The notes beneath the pieces were generated by a model. It made no database searches. It saw nothing but the letters and a program-made list of their open reading frames with translations, and had not been told where the DNA came from. A program made the position numbers and the translations under genes. Below are positions 9,127 through 19,406 of a stretch of 64,000 bases of DNA, piece after piece (positions within the stretch are counted from its first letter, which is position 1; each line of letters opens with the position of its first letter). The DNA is taken from the NCBI RefSeq assembly GCF_004217095.1, contig NZ_SHKO01000001.1, positions 1,240,001-1,304,000 of the forward strand, given 5' to 3'. Source of the stretch: Advenella incenata (GTDB lineage Bacteria > Pseudomonadota > Gammaproteobacteria > Burkholderiales > Burkholderiaceae_B).

Positions 9127-9837
9127 ATGGATTTTGACTTTTCCGTTGTTCAAGACGCCCTGCCCAGCCTGATGGCGGGCACCTGGGTCACAATCAAGAT
9201 TACATTCTGGGGGCTTTTTGGCGGGGTGCTGCTCGGCGCTATCACAGGTGTGATCAGGGCCTACATCCCGTCCCTGTTTTGCGCTGAAACCATTCGCCGC
9301 AATCCGGTCGCCGGCATCCTTGGCCCGCTTCTGAGCCTGCTGGCTCAGCTTTATGTACTGGTGGTACGGGGCACGCCCATCGTAGTGCAGGTGATGTTCA
9401 TCTATTTTGCCTTGCCGTTGCTCATGGACCTGCGCGTGGACGGCATGTCTGCCGCCATTGCCACCTTGATTATCAATTCCGGGGCGTATATTGCAGAAAT
9501 CGTGCGCGGCGCGCTGCAGTCGGTTCCCAAGGGGCTGTTCGAGGCCGGGCAATCCATGGGCCTGTCCTTTCACAGGATTCTGCTCAAGATTATCTGGCCG
9601 GTCGCGTTTCGCCGCATGATCCCCGCATTGGGCAACCAGTGCATTATCAGTCTGAAGGACTCCTCGCTCTTTATCGTGATCGGCGTGGCCGAGCTGACCC
9701 GTCAGGGCCAGGAAATCATGGCCGCCAACTTTCGCGCGGTCGAAATCTGGGGCGCTGTCGCCGTCATTTACTTGATTCTGAACGGGCTGATCGCACTGGC
9801 CCTGAAAATCATGGAACACAGGATGCGTAACGTATGA
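9127..9837 (+). CDS. glnP: Glutamine ABC transporter permease
   Basis: Inner-membrane permease of the glutamine importer, 236 residues. It has about five predicted membrane helices and the EAA loop that docks to the ATPase (GALQSVPKGLFEAGQSMGLS near residues 126-145). I chose the ATG with an AGGA sequence nine bases upstream; the longer open frame upstream starts within the glnH-glnP hairpin region. Compared with E. coli GlnP it carries an insertion between helices one and two (residues about 55-75). Its stop overlaps the glnQ start by 4 bp (ATGA). Confidence 0.92.
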   Translation: MDFDFSVVQDALPSLMAGTWVTIKITFWGLFGGVLLGAITGVIRAYIPSLFCAETIRRNPVAGILGPLLSLLAQLYVLVVRGTPIVVQVMFIYFALPLLMDLRVDGMSAAIATLIINSGAYIAEIVRGALQSVPKGLFEAGQSMGLSFHRILLKIIWPVAFRRMIPALGNQCIISLKDSSLFIVIGVAELTRQGQEIMAANFRAVEIWGAVAVIYLILNGLIALALKIMEHRMRNV

Positions 9838-10562
9838 GTATGGTCACATTTGAAAACGTCGTCAAAAAGTTTGGCGACAATACGATTTTGAACGACATCA
9901 GCCTGAGCATTGAAAAGGGCGAAGTAGTGGTGGTGGTCGGGCCTTCCGGTTCGGGAAAGAGCACGTTCTTGCGCTGCATCAACGCCCTGGAAACCATCCA
10001 GGAAGGCGATATCCGGGTGGGCGAGCTCAGTGTGCGCGGCACTCAGGCTGAGGTGCGCGAGCTGCGTCGCGAAGCAGGTATGGTGTTTCAGCAGTTCAAT
10101 CTTTTTCCACAACTGACGGCGCTGGAAAACGTCATGTTCGGTCCGCTGGAGTCGCGTGGTGTATCCAAGCAGCAGGCGCGTACCGAAGCCATCGCATTGC
10201 TGGACAAGGTCGGACTGGCTGAAAGAATGAACCATTATCCGAGCGAGCTGTCCGGCGGCCAGCAGCAGCGGGTGGCCATTGCGCGTTCCTTGGCGGTCAA
10301 ACCGCTGCTAATGCTGTTTGACGAGCCTACCTCAGCTCTGGATCCGGAGCTGCGCCATGAGGTGCTCAAAGTGATGAAGGATCTGGCCGAAGAGGGCATG
10401 ACCATGGTGGTGGTGACGCACGAAATGGATTTTGCCAGCAAGGTCGGCAGTCGCCTGCTTTTTATCGATAACGGCAAAATTGCGCACGACGGCAAACCGA
10501 AAGAGCTGTTGTCTTCACCGCCAAGCCAGCGTTTGAAAGACTTTCTGCAACATGTGGTGTAA
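9834..10562 (+). CDS. glnQ: Glutamine ABC transporter ATP-binding protein
   Basis: Cytoplasmic ATPase of the GlnHPQ importer, 242 residues, which is the usual length. Walker A is GPSGSGKST near residue 37, the Q-loop lies in MVFQQFNLFP, the ABC signature is LSGGQQQRVAIARSLA near residue 138, and Walker B is LLMLFDEPTSALD near residue 159. The final switch His is in VTHEMDFA. It is the last gene of the operon; ilvD starts 40 bp later. Confidence 0.94.
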   Translation: MSMVTFENVVKKFGDNTILNDISLSIEKGEVVVVVGPSGSGKSTFLRCINALETIQEGDIRVGELSVRGTQAEVRELRREAGMVFQQFNLFPQLTALENVMFGPLESRGVSKQQARTEAIALLDKVGLAERMNHYPSELSGGQQQRVAIARSLAVKPLLMLFDEPTSALDPELRHEVLKVMKDLAEEGMTMVVVTHEMDFASKVGSRLLFIDNGKIAHDGKPKELLSSPPSQRLKDFLQHVV

Positions 10563-10602
10563 ATTACAAGGTTCCCTCGTTTTTTCCAGGAAGTAGTCAG
10601 AA

Positions 10603-12462
10603 ATGCCCCAATATCGTTCCAAAACCTCGACCCATGGTCGTAATATGGCTGGCGCGCGTGCCTTGTGGCGCGCCACAGGCATGAAAGACGGCGATTTCGG
10701 CAAGCCGATCGTTGCCGTGGTTAACTCTTTTACCCAGTTTGTTCCGGGACACGTGCACCTGAAAGATATGGGGCAACTGGTGGCACGGCAAATCGAGGCA
10801 GCGGGCGGTGTGGCCAAGGAGTTCAATACGATTGCGGTTGACGATGGTATTGCCATGGGTCACGGCGGCATGCTGTATTCGCTGCCATCGCGCGAACTCA
10901 TTGCCGACTCGGTCGAATATATGGTTAACGCGCATTGCGCCGATGCCATGGTCTGCATTTCCAACTGCGACAAGATCACGCCGGGCATGCTGATGGCTGC
11001 CATGCGGCTGAACATTCCGGTTGTCTTCGTTTCAGGTGGTCCGATGGAAGCCGGTAAGGTGCTTGCTCCGGAAACCAACAAGGTGATCAAGCTGGATCTG
11101 GTCGACGCCATGATCAAGGCTGGCGATCCGACCGTGTCGGATGCCGAAACCGATGAAATTGAACGCAATGCATGTCCGACCTGTGGCTCCTGTTCAGGCA
11201 TGTTTACCGCCAATTCCATGAATTGCCTGACCGAAGTGCTGGGCTTATCTTTGCCGGGCAACGGTACGATCGTGGCTACCCATGCCCGTCGTCGGGCACT
11301 TTTTGAACGCGCCGGCCATCTGGTGGTTGAACTGTGCAAGCGCTACTATGAGCAGGACGATGCCTCTGTGTTGCCGCGTGCCATCGCAACCAAGGCGGCC
11401 TTTGAAAACGCCATGACACTGGATGTGGCCATGGGCGGTTCCACCAACACGGTGCTGCATTTGCTGGCTGCTGCTCAGGAAGCTGGGGTTGATTTCACGA
11501 TGGCCGACATTGACCGTATATCGCGCCATGTACCATGTGTCTGCAAAGTGGCGCCTGCGACCAACAAATTCCATATCGAAGATGTACATCGTGCCGGCGG
11601 CGTGATCGCCATTTTGGGCGAACTTGGTCGCGCGGGCCTGCTGGATCTGAATGCTGGCAACGCGCACAGCGGTACGCTGGGCAAGGCCATTGAGCAGTGG
11701 GATGTTAACAGCGGTCATGCCACGGAAGAGGTCAAGACGTTCTTCAAAGCCTCTCCTGGCGGGGTGCCCACTCAGGTGGCCTTCAGCCAGGACCGGCAGT
11801 TTGCCGAACTGGATCTGGACCGTGCCGAAGGCTGTATCCGTGACAAGGCCCATGCCTATTCGCAGGATGGCGGTCTGGCGGTGCTGTACGGTAATCTGGC
11901 GGAAAATGGCTGTATCGTTAAAACCGCAGGTGTGGATGAAAGTATCCTGAAGTTCACCGGCCGGGCCATTGTGTTCGAAAGCCAGGAAGATGCGACCGAA
12001 GGTATCCTGGATGGCAAGGTAAAAGAAGGTCACGTTGTCATTATTCGCTATGAAGGGCCCAAAGGGGGCCCGGGCATGCAGGAAATGCTGTACCCCACGT
12101 CATACCTCAAATCCAAGGGGCTGGGCTCCAAGGCGGCGTTGCTGACAGACGGCCGTTTCTCGGGCGGCTCTTCGGGGCTGGTCATCGGCCATGCCTCACC
12201 GGAAGCGGCAGAAGGGGGCACCATTGGCCTGGTGCATGACGATGATGTGATCGAGATCGATATTCCAAACCGTACAATCAACCTGGCGGTGGATGAAACC
12301 GAACTCACGCGTCGCCGTGCCGAGATGGAAAATCGCGGTCAAAGCGCCTGGCATCCGGTACATCGTGAGCGTTACGTATCACAGGCGCTCAAAGCCTATG
12401 CTGCGATGGCTACCTCAGCCGATCGCGGTGCAGTGCGCGACATCAGTCAGCTGATAAAATAA
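10603..12462 (+). CDS. ilvD: Dihydroxy-acid dehydratase
   Basis: Third common step of isoleucine and valine synthesis, dehydrating dihydroxy-acids to keto acids, with an oxygen-labile Fe-S cluster. At 619 residues it matches E. coli IlvD closely. The cluster cysteines are in [12 protein letters not shown] (near residue 122) and [19 protein letters not shown] (near residue 192), and the conserved [19 protein letters not shown] region lies near residue 525. There is a GGAAG ribosome binding site before the ATG. A strong terminator follows. Confidence 0.96.
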   Translation: MPQYRSKTSTHGRNMAGARALWRATGMKDGDFGKPIVAVVNSFTQFVPGHVHLKDMGQLVARQIEAAGGVAKEFNTIAVDDGIAMGHGGMLYSLPSRELIADSVEYMVNAHCADAMVCISNCDKITPGMLMAAMRLNIPVVFVSGGPMEAGKVLAPETNKVIKLDLVDAMIKAGDPTVSDAETDEIERNACPTCGSCSGMFTANSMNCLTEVLGLSLPGNGTIVATHARRRALFERAGHLVVELCKRYYEQDDASVLPRAIATKAAFENAMTLDVAMGGSTNTVLHLLAAAQEAGVDFTMADIDRISRHVPCVCKVAPATNKFHIEDVHRAGGVIAILGELGRAGLLDLNAGNAHSGTLGKAIEQWDVNSGHATEEVKTFFKASPGGVPTQVAFSQDRQFAELDLDRAEGCIRDKAHAYSQDGGLAVLYGNLAENGCIVKTAGVDESILKFTGRAIVFESQEDATEGILDGKVKEGHVVIIRYEGPKGGPGMQEMLYPTSYLKSKGLGSKAALLTDGRFSGGSSGLVIGHASPEAAEGGTIGLVHDDDVIEIDIPNRTINLAVDETELTRRRAEMENRGQSAWHPVHRERYVSQALKAYAAMATSADRGAVRDISQLIK

Positions 12463-12477
12463 AGCGAAGCAAGCATG

Positions 12478-12501
12478 CGGCCGGTTTATCCGGCCGTTTT
12501 T
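12478..12501 (+). terminator. Rho-independent terminator of ilvD
   Basis: Stem CGGCCGG / CCGGCCG, loop TTTAT, then five T. It begins 15 bp after the ilvD stop. Confidence 0.93.
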
Positions 12502-12567
12502 CTTTGCACAGGCCGTCACCGCTGTTGCGCATTTTCCTGTTGTATTCACAAACCAGGAGAGACACGT

Positions 12568-13290
12568 ATGACAAAGGCAGACAAAGCAGCAGATAGTGGG
12601 AAAGCCGATAGCACGGCAAAGCGCCAGTCACGCAGGCCGGCTGCAGATCAGTCCGGGCGCAGCCTCAAGAGAACCGAGCCTGCGACACTGGATGCAGGCA
12701 ACAGCGCGCATGGCGGCCCGGCAATCAAGAGGCGCCTGAGCAAACCACGCAAAAGGGACTTTCCGGTGAGCCAGGCGCGGCGCTACCTTGAACCGGGGCC
12801 CATCGTGCTGGTCTCATCGCACTGGCAGGGTCACCACAATATCATGACCATGGGCTGGCATTGCATTCTGGAGTTTGCGCCCTCATTGTTCGGCTGCTTG
12901 ATTTCATCTGGCAATCACAGTTTCGATATGATCCGCAACAGCGGGGAATGCGTCATCAATTTGCCTACCACTGCGCTCACTGATATTGTCTGCCGCATTG
13001 GCAATTGCAGCGGCAGCGCGGTGGACAAATTTGCCGAATTTGGCCTGACCGCCAGCCCGGCAGAACGGGTGAGTGCGCCGATTATCGAGCAATGCCATGC
13101 CGCCTTCGAATGCAAGCTGCATGACGATGTGCTGGTCGAAAAATACAATTACTTCATCTTCGAGATTGTGAAGGCGCATGTCGCCGTCCGGCCGGCACAC
13201 CCGGAAACGCTGCACTATACCGGTGATGGCGTCTTCATGGTGGCTGGCAACGTCATCAGCCGCCGCAGCCTGTTTACCAAAGTACTGTAG
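12568..13290 (+). CDS. Flavin reductase-like flavoprotein with basic N-terminal extension
   Basis: A 240-residue protein starting at an ATG preceded by AGGAGA. Residues about 70-240 match the flavin reductase-like FMN-binding domain: the VLVSSHWQGHHNIMTMGWHCIL segment near residue 85, then the NHSFDMIRNSGECVINLP stretch. The first 65 residues are rich in Lys, Arg, Ser and Ala (for example KRRLSKPRKRDFP) and look disordered; this tail is not part of the family core. Members bind FMN and can reduce flavin or act in oxidoreductase pairs, but no partner is adjacent. A separate transcript is likely, because terminators or convergent genes flank it. Confidence 0.82.
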   Translation: MTKADKAADSGKADSTAKRQSRRPAADQSGRSLKRTEPATLDAGNSAHGGPAIKRRLSKPRKRDFPVSQARRYLEPGPIVLVSSHWQGHHNIMTMGWHCILEFAPSLFGCLISSGNHSFDMIRNSGECVINLPTTALTDIVCRIGNCSGSAVDKFAEFGLTASPAERVSAPIIEQCHAAFECKLHDDVLVEKYNYFIFEIVKAHVAVRPAHPETLHYTGDGVFMVAGNVISRRSLFTKVL

Positions 13291-13342
13291 CGATCCGGAT
13301 GCAGGTAAGCGGCGGCGCCGTAGCGCCTGCCGCCTGCCTGGG

Positions 13343-16240
13343 CTAACCCGAATTGCGCAGGCCAGTGGCGATGCCGTTGATGGTCAGATGGATGGTGCGC
13401 TGGCTGCGCATCTGTTCGAGCTTGGACGGCTCTTGCTGAGCATCCTCCAGCGCGCGCTGGCGCCGGATGACCTCGACCTGCAGATAGTTCAACGGATCGG
13501 TATAGGCAAAGCGCTCTTGCAAAGCGGCTTTCAGGGTGGGGTTGTCTGCCAGCAGATCCTGCTGTTTGATGCTGTACAGGGCATCACGTGTTAATCCGAA
13601 CTCCTGTTCGATCATTCCGAAAATGCTGCGGCGTATCTCCTGGTCTGCAACCAGTTCGCTGTACTGGCGTCCGATGTCCATATCGGTTTTGGCCAGGACC
13701 ATTTCCATATTGGACAGCACGGTCTGGAAAAACGGCCAGTGCTCGGCCATGTCGCGCAGCAATTGCGTGCGTGATTGCTGGGTGCTGCCGTCGTCCTTGC
13801 CGGTACCCAGGCGGATGAACGTATCGATTGCCGTGCCCACGCCATACCAGCCGGTGATCATCAACCGGCATTGCGCCCAGGAAAAGCCCCAGGGGATGGC
13901 GCGCAGATCTTCGATGCGCTGTCCCTTTTTGCGCGAGGCCGGGCGCGAGCCGATATTTAAACCGGCAATTTCATTGATGGGCGTGGCTGCAAAAAAATAA
14001 TCGACAAAACCCGGAGTGTCATACACCAGCCGACGATAGGCATGCTGGGCGGCGTCCGACAGCCAGGCCATGGCCTGTGTATAGCGCTGCATCGTGTCGG
14101 CATCCTTGCGCGTTTCCTCATGTGGCGCCAGGCTGCTCAATAGCGTTGCCGAAACAAGCAATTCCAGATTGATGCGTCCGCTTTCGGCATTTTTGTATTT
14201 GCTCTGGATCACCTCTCCCTGTTCGGTCAGCCGGATTTGTCCGTCGACCGTACCTGGCGGTTGCGCCAGGATTGCATCGAAGCTGGAGCCGCCACCGCGG
14301 CCGACAGAACCGCCGCGGCCGTGAAACAGGCGCAAACGTACATCATGACGACGGAAGACCTCAAGCAGTTGCAATTCGGCGTTATACAAAGACCAGTTGG
14401 AGGTCAGGTAGCCGCCATCCTTGTTGCTGTCTGAATAGCCCAGCATGACTTCCTGGATATTGTCCTGGGCATGGGTGACGCGCTCGCGCACCTGCGGCAG
14501 CGACAGCCAGCGGTCCATAATGGCCGGCCCTGCCTCCAGGTCGGGGATGGTTTCAAAAAGCGGCACGACAATCAGGCCATCGCCGGGCGCAACAGGCAAG
14601 CGTTGACCCGCGTCGTCGCGCTGTTGCGAGATCAATCCGGTTTCCTGCTGCAAGACCAGCACTTCCAGCAGATCGCTGAGCGTTTCTGTATGGGACACAA
14701 TATACTGGGTAATTGCATTGTGTCCGTAATGGCGCCGCACGGAAGCGGCCGCCTGCAAAATAGCCAGTTCCTTGCGGGTTTCTTCACTGTACTGCTGCCA
14801 GGGCGAGACCAGGGGGCGGCTATCGTCCAGTTCGGCCAGCAGCACGGCAATTTTCTGTTCTTCATCAAGCTGGTCATATTGAACCGGCTGACCGTTGTGC
14901 TTGATGGCCGCACGCTGATACAGTTCGGTCAGAATGCGTTCGTGTACATCCGAGCTTTGCCGTAGATCAAGCGCTGCCAGGTGAAATCCAAACACGGCGA
15001 CGGCCTGTTGCAGCTCCTGCAAACGCAAGGGCACGACGGCGCCGGCGTGATTATCGCAGAGCGATCGGGCAATGACCGCCAGATCTGCCGCAAATTCGGC
15101 CGGCTCATTATAAGGATCGGCCGCGACTGTATTGCGCAGGGCCAGATCGTGGGCGGTCAGGTGTTTTGCCGTTGCTGCCAGGCGGGCGTACACGCCGATC
15201 AGTGCGCGTCGATAGGGCTCATCCAGCCGGTGGCGTGACTGATCCGGGCTGATCTCCGACAGGCTGGCCAGTTCTGGCGAGACTTGCGTCAACGAGGTGC
15301 TCAGCGACAGTTCGGAACCCAGCAGATGCACCTGCGCCAGATAGTATTCGAACAGTGTGGTGGCATGGCGATTCATCGCGTGCGTGAGCGTGTCGGCGTT
15401 CACGTTGGGATTGCCGTCGCGATCGCCGCCAATCCACGAACCCATTTTCAGGAAGGTCGACACCAGTGCCGCATTGTCCGGTTGCGCACCCAGATTGCGT
15501 GCGAATGTGGTGTACAAATTCGGAATGGCTTTCAGGAAGGTGGTGCTGAAATAGGCCACCGCATTTTCAATTTCGTCATTGACCGTCAGCTTGTTAAAAC
15601 GCAGCATGCGTGTGAGCCAAAGCGTTTTGATATAGCCGGTCAGCTCCAGCGCCAGTTGATGGCTTTCTTCTTCGGTCAAGCGGCTGTCAATGGCCACCAG
15701 GCACTGACTGATGTGTCGGTGCAGATCCAGTGTGCTTTTGCGTTGTACTTCCGTCGGGTGGGCCGTCAGAACCGGGACAATCATGGTTTTTGCCAGAAAA
15801 TCGCGAACCTGGTTACGCTGCACACCATGGCGTTCCAGTTCTGCCAGTGTATGTCCCAGAGTGCCAATCTGGGCGTCGTTGCTGCTCAGTAAGCGCAAGC
15901 GCTGGCGCTTTTGTTGATCGCGGTCCTCGGCCAGGTTGGCCAGGTGCAGGAAATAACTGAAGGCGCGCGACAGGGTGTTGGCCTGGTCATCGGACAGGGC
16001 CGTCAGCTTCTCGATCATCGTATCGCGTTCCTGTTGAATGCCTTCACGCTTGAAGCGTACCGCGGCGCGGCGCACAGTCTCAATGATGTCAAAAATCGGC
16101 TGGCCTTCCGATTCGCGAATGGCGGCCCCAAGGATCCTGCCCAGCAGGCGGATGTCCTGCTGCATTTCATTTTTGTCTGTGCTTGCGTTGTCCACGTTAT
16201 CTCTTGTTCCGGTTGGTTGAAGGGATTGAGTTATTTTCAT
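13343..16240 (-). CDS. ppc: Phosphoenolpyruvate carboxylase
   Basis: Anaplerotic enzyme that makes oxaloacetate from phosphoenolpyruvate and bicarbonate. Signature segments are all present: [13 protein letters not shown] with the catalytic His, [57 protein letters not shown], and the C-terminal [12 protein letters not shown] chose the ATG at 16240, giving 965 residues. There is no Shine-Dalgarno before it: the mRNA reads CCUCC there, the opposite of one, so an internal Met 21 codons later (before QQDIRLLG) is possible. It lies 31 bp after the DUF4239 gene and may be co-transcribed with it. Confidence 0.94.
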   Translation of the reverse strand: MKITQSLQPTGTRDNVDNASTDKNEMQQDIRLLGRILGAAIRESEGQPIFDIIETVRRAAVRFKREGIQQERDTMIEKLTALSDDQANTLSRAFSYFLHLANLAEDRDQQKRQRLRLLSSNDAQIGTLGHTLAELERHGVQRNQVRDFLAKTMIVPVLTAHPTEVQRKSTLDLHRHISQCLVAIDSRLTEEESHQLALELTGYIKTLWLTRMLRFNKLTVNDEIENAVAYFSTTFLKAIPNLYTTFARNLGAQPDNAALVSTFLKMGSWIGGDRDGNPNVNADTLTHAMNRHATTLFEYYLAQVHLLGSELSLSTSLTQVSPELASLSEISPDQSRHRLDEPYRRALIGVYARLAATAKHLTAHDLALRNTVAADPYNEPAEFAADLAVIARSLCDNHAGAVVPLRLQELQQAVAVFGFHLAALDLRQSSDVHERILTELYQRAAIKHNGQPVQYDQLDEEQKIAVLLAELDDSRPLVSPWQQYSEETRKELAILQAAASVRRHYGHNAITQYIVSHTETLSDLLEVLVLQQETGLISQQRDDAGQRLPVAPGDGLIVVPLFETIPDLEAGPAIMDRWLSLPQVRERVTHAQDNIQEVMLGYSDSNKDGGYLTSNWSLYNAELQLLEVFRRHDVRLRLFHGRGGSVGRGGGSSFDAILAQPPGTVDGQIRLTEQGEVIQSKYKNAESGRINLELLVSATLLSSLAPHEETRKDADTMQRYTQAMAWLSDAAQHAYRRLVYDTPGFVDYFFAATPINEIAGLNIGSRPASRKKGQRIEDLRAIPWGFSWAQCRLMITGWYGVGTAIDTFIRLGTGKDDGSTQQSRTQLLRDMAEHWPFFQTVLSNMEMVLAKTDMDIGRQYSELVADQEIRRSIFGMIEQEFGLTRDALYSIKQQDLLADNPTLKAALQERFAYTDPLNYLQVEVIRRQRALEDAQQEPSKLEQMRSQRTIHLTINGIATGLRNSG

Positions 16241-16271
16241 TGTAGGAGGTTTTTTCGGTGCCGTATTCAGT

Positions 16272-17066
16272 TTACTGCAACTGCGATTTTTGGATTTGGC
16301 GCAGATGATCCGGTTCAATGATGCTGCTGCCGGTAAATGGTCGGTCGTTGACCAGAATAAGGAACGAGATACTGGCAAAACTCACTGAAATGAGCACGAC
16401 GGCCTTGCGCAGTTCATGACGGGTGTGATAATGAATATCGTATATCACATACATGCAGACGGTCAGAAGAATCAGCAGCACCAGCCACTTCTGCATGTTG
16501 ATGTGATAGGTAGCAACATTGAGCCGATTATCACGAGCTTCCCGGACCTGCTTCAGATACGTATTGAGTAGCGCCATCTGCGAGCTGACATAAGGGTCAT
16601 CGCGGACCTCGATGGCGGTTTTGGCTGCATTGATGGTCAGCACATCCAGTGCCGATTCGGTCTGCTCGCTGACCTGGTCATGCCCCATGCGCGGCCATTC
16701 ATCCTGAACGGCGGCGTTTACATAGGCCAGCAGACGGGCGCGCAGATCTGCATTGATCTGCTCGGGCATGTGCTTGAGCACCCTGAGCGCATCGTGCACC
16801 GCGCCGGCCTCCTGCTCGGTGGCCGCCTGTCCTTTTTCATTTTCCTTCCATACGTCACTGGCCATGAACGCCATATTCAGGCCAATGGGCACCAGCAAAC
16901 CTGAAATAAGCGTATGGCTCAGGGCGCTGCTGCGCGGGGACGTACTGTTGCTACGCTGTCGGCGAATAATCAGGACAATGAGGCCTGACAGGCCAAGAAA
17001 GAATACAGTGCACAGCACCCAGGCCAGAAAAATGGGTATATCGAACAGCAGATTGTAAAAATGCAT
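16272..17066 (-). CDS. DUF4239 membrane protein
   Basis: A 264-residue integral membrane protein. Two helices lie near the N-terminus (residues 7-30 and 50-68) and two near the C-terminus (about 190-210 and 222-240), with a hydrophilic helical region between. The layout and the N-terminal [15 protein letters not shown] segment resemble DUF4239, a family distantly compared with bestrophin channels. The start chosen is an ATG with GAGG seven bases upstream; a GTG four codons earlier overlaps that site. Function unknown. It lies directly upstream of ppc on the same strand. Confidence 0.7.
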   Translation of the reverse strand: MHFYNLLFDIPIFLAWVLCTVFFLGLSGLIVLIIRRQRSNSTSPRSSALSHTLISGLLVPIGLNMAFMASDVWKENEKGQAATEQEAGAVHDALRVLKHMPEQINADLRARLLAYVNAAVQDEWPRMGHDQVSEQTESALDVLTINAAKTAIEVRDDPYVSSQMALLNTYLKQVREARDNRLNVATYHINMQKWLVLLILLTVCMYVIYDIHYHTRHELRKAVVLISVSFASISFLILVNDRPFTGSSIIEPDHLRQIQKSQLQ

Positions 17067-17354
17067 GACTTTCCTCACGGGCGGCAGCAGCGCAAATAAT
17101 GTAATCCATTCTGTAAGGCGTCATAAAAGACGGTCTACCCGGTTTTATGGCCTTGTGTATTCTACCTGCTGTCTGCACGCGGCAAATATGGGGTCAATTG
17201 CAATTGAAAAATAAGCGCTGACGATATTTCCCGCGGGCGCCAGTGGCGAAGGGATAAAAACGGCAGCCTTGGCGTGGCAGCCCTCACATTGCCCGCGCGA
17301 TGCGCGATAATGGCAGTTGAAACAATAGTGTGTAACCCTCTGGAAATTGCAGTG

Positions 17355-19355
17355 ATGAATGAGTCTACGATTGCCTCTCTTGCCTTTGACCGATTTCTGT
17401 ATCTTGCCGACGATCCGCAGGTGATCGAAGCCTGTCTGCAACCGGGCGCTGCCGTGCTGCCCGATGCGCACGCCGACATCCAGTTACGGGACGATATTTC
17501 TACCGACGAAATCACGCCGGTGGCCATCATGTCGCACTATGACGACACGCTTGGTGAGTTTGCCTATACCGGATTACAGGCAGGCGGTCGCACGCCCATC
17601 GCAAGACATGCTGTCAGACAGGCTGGTATCCAGGTGGTTGTGGCGGGCAACCGTTATGGCAAGGGGTCTTCGCGCGAGCATAGCCCGGCAGCCGAACAGC
17701 ATGCAGGCGTGCGCCTGGTATTTGCGCGCAGCTTTGAGCGGATCTACCGGCAGAATGCCGACAATATCGGGTTGCTGACATCCACCAATTTTGCGTTGCT
17801 GGCGCAGTTGCGGGCCGGGCACAGCATTACGCTTGAACAGATCCTGCAGGAACGCGATGTGCTGACCCAGGCCATCCTGCGTAGCGGCGGGCTGCTCAAT
17901 TATGGCAAACGTTATCTTGCCAGGAGCCGTCCGCAGGCTGCTGCCAGCGACAAGCCGCAGACGCTGTTTGAAAAAATCATTGCGCGGCATGTTTTGCGCA
18001 CGGAGCAGACCGGAACAGACCTGACGCCAGGCACGGGGATCTTCCTGCGTGCCGACTGGCGTTTCATCCACGAGTATTACACCGGCATGGCGGCGCATAT
18101 GCTGTACCAGAGCTATGGCGCGCCGCTGCATTTGTTTGATACTGAAAAAATCATTGCCTTCGAGGATCACACTTCCTATATACACGAGAGTCCAGCGCAT
18201 CTGCGTCAGGGGCTGGTACCCAATATGCTGCGTATGTGCCAGGCCCATCGTGATTTTGTCAAGGCAACCGGCCTGCGCTGGCACCGAACGTTGACCGAGA
18301 ACGAAGCCCTGCAGGATAAAGGCAGCAACGTGGCAGGTATTTCACACGCAATGATGGCCGAACATTATGCCCTTCCCGGGCAGGTGGTGGTTGGAACAGA
18401 CTCGCATACCCCGCATAGCGGGGCCCTGGGCTGTGTCGCCTTCGGGGTGGGTACGACGGATATGGCCAATGCCTTTATGACTGGCGCCGTACGCATCACG
18501 GTGCCGCCTTGCATTCTGGTTCGCTTGCAGGGCACCCTGCCTGCCGGCGTGGCGGCCAAGGACATCGTCCTGCATTTGCTGGCGCTGCCGCAAATACGGG
18601 CCGGCAAGGGGGTGGGCAGGGTGTTCGAGTTTACCGGCGAAGTCATCGACTGCCTGTCTGTGGACGAACGGGCGACGCTGACCAACATGTGTGCAGAACT
18701 GGGCGGCTTTACCGGCATTGTTGCCCCCGATGCCCGAACCGTGCAGTTTCTAAGGGAGCGCCGGGGCGTGGATTTTGAACTGGACGACTGGATGTGTAGC
18801 GACCCGGGCGCCAGCTACGAACAGCAGATTACGGTGGATTGTTCAGTGCTGGACGTACTGGTGGCTGCGCCTGGCGACCCAGGTAACGGGCGGGCGGTGG
18901 GCTCTTTGGAAGAAACCGTGGCGATTGACATTGCCTATGGCGGTTCCTGTACTGCCGGGAAGCGCGAAGATTTTGATCAGTATTACGCCGTATTGGCCTG
19001 GGGTTTGCAGCAAGGCCTGCATGTGGCGCCACATGTACAATTGTATTTACAGTACGGCACCACGGCGGTTCGCGACTATTGCGTGCAACAAGGCTATGAC
19101 CAGGTCTTTGAACGCATGGGCGCAAAAATATTGCAACCGTCTTGCGGGGCCTGCGCCAACTGTGGGCCTGGTTCCTCGACCGACGCGGGCCAGACCACCA
19201 TCAGTGCGATCAACCGCAATTTTCCGGGGCGTTCCGGGCCGGGTAACGTGTGGCTGGGCAGCCCTGCCACGGTCATGGCCAGCGCGCTGGCGGGCCATAT
19301 CTGTTCGTTTTTCCAGTTGCAAAAGCAGATAACGGCAGGCCGGATCCAGTCTTAG
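17355..19355 (+). CDS. Aconitase-family fusion with reversed domain order (LeuD-like then LeuC-like)
   Basis: A 666-residue hydro-lyase of the aconitase/isopropylmalate dehydratase superfamily. Residues about 25-190 are the swivel (small-subunit) domain, with DDISTDEITP near 48 and GNRYGKGSSREHSP near 97. Residues about 205-660 are the large [4Fe-4S] part, with DHTSYIHE, GTDSHTPHSGALGCVAFGVGTTDMANA, the first cluster cysteine in GGSCTAGKREDF near 531, and CGAC near 595. In classical aconitases the swivel domain is C-terminal, and LeuC and LeuD are separate, so this order is inverted. The substrate is unknown. No leuB or other leucine genes are adjacent, and nasT follows on the opposite strand. 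Confidence 0.85.
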   Translation: MNESTIASLAFDRFLYLADDPQVIEACLQPGAAVLPDAHADIQLRDDISTDEITPVAIMSHYDDTLGEFAYTGLQAGGRTPIARHAVRQAGIQVVVAGNRYGKGSSREHSPAAEQHAGVRLVFARSFERIYRQNADNIGLLTSTNFALLAQLRAGHSITLEQILQERDVLTQAILRSGGLLNYGKRYLARSRPQAAASDKPQTLFEKIIARHVLRTEQTGTDLTPGTGIFLRADWRFIHEYYTGMAAHMLYQSYGAPLHLFDTEKIIAFEDHTSYIHESPAHLRQGLVPNMLRMCQAHRDFVKATGLRWHRTLTENEALQDKGSNVAGISHAMMAEHYALPGQVVVGTDSHTPHSGALGCVAFGVGTTDMANAFMTGAVRITVPPCILVRLQGTLPAGVAAKDIVLHLLALPQIRAGKGVGRVFEFTGEVIDCLSVDERATLTNMCAELGGFTGIVAPDARTVQFLRERRGVDFELDDWMCSDPGASYEQQITVDCSVLDVLVAAPGDPGNGRAVGSLEETVAIDIAYGGSCTAGKREDFDQYYAVLAWGLQQGLHVAPHVQLYLQYGTTAVRDYCVQQGYDQVFERMGAKILQPSCGACANCGPGSSTDAGQTTISAINRNFPGRSGPGNVWLGSPATVMASALAGHICSFFQLQKQITAGRIQS

Positions 19356-19406
19356 GGGAATTTGCCGCGGCTGGCGTCTATACGTCTAGCGGCAACGTTG
19401 ATATGC

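Noticed and set aside
11245-12033. Minus-strand frame of 262 codons inside ilvD
   Set aside because: Shadow of ilvD, whose whole length is conserved.
13291-13342. Bidirectional terminator between the flavin reductase gene and ppc
   Set aside because: GC-rich inverted sequence is present, but there is no T-run on either strand.
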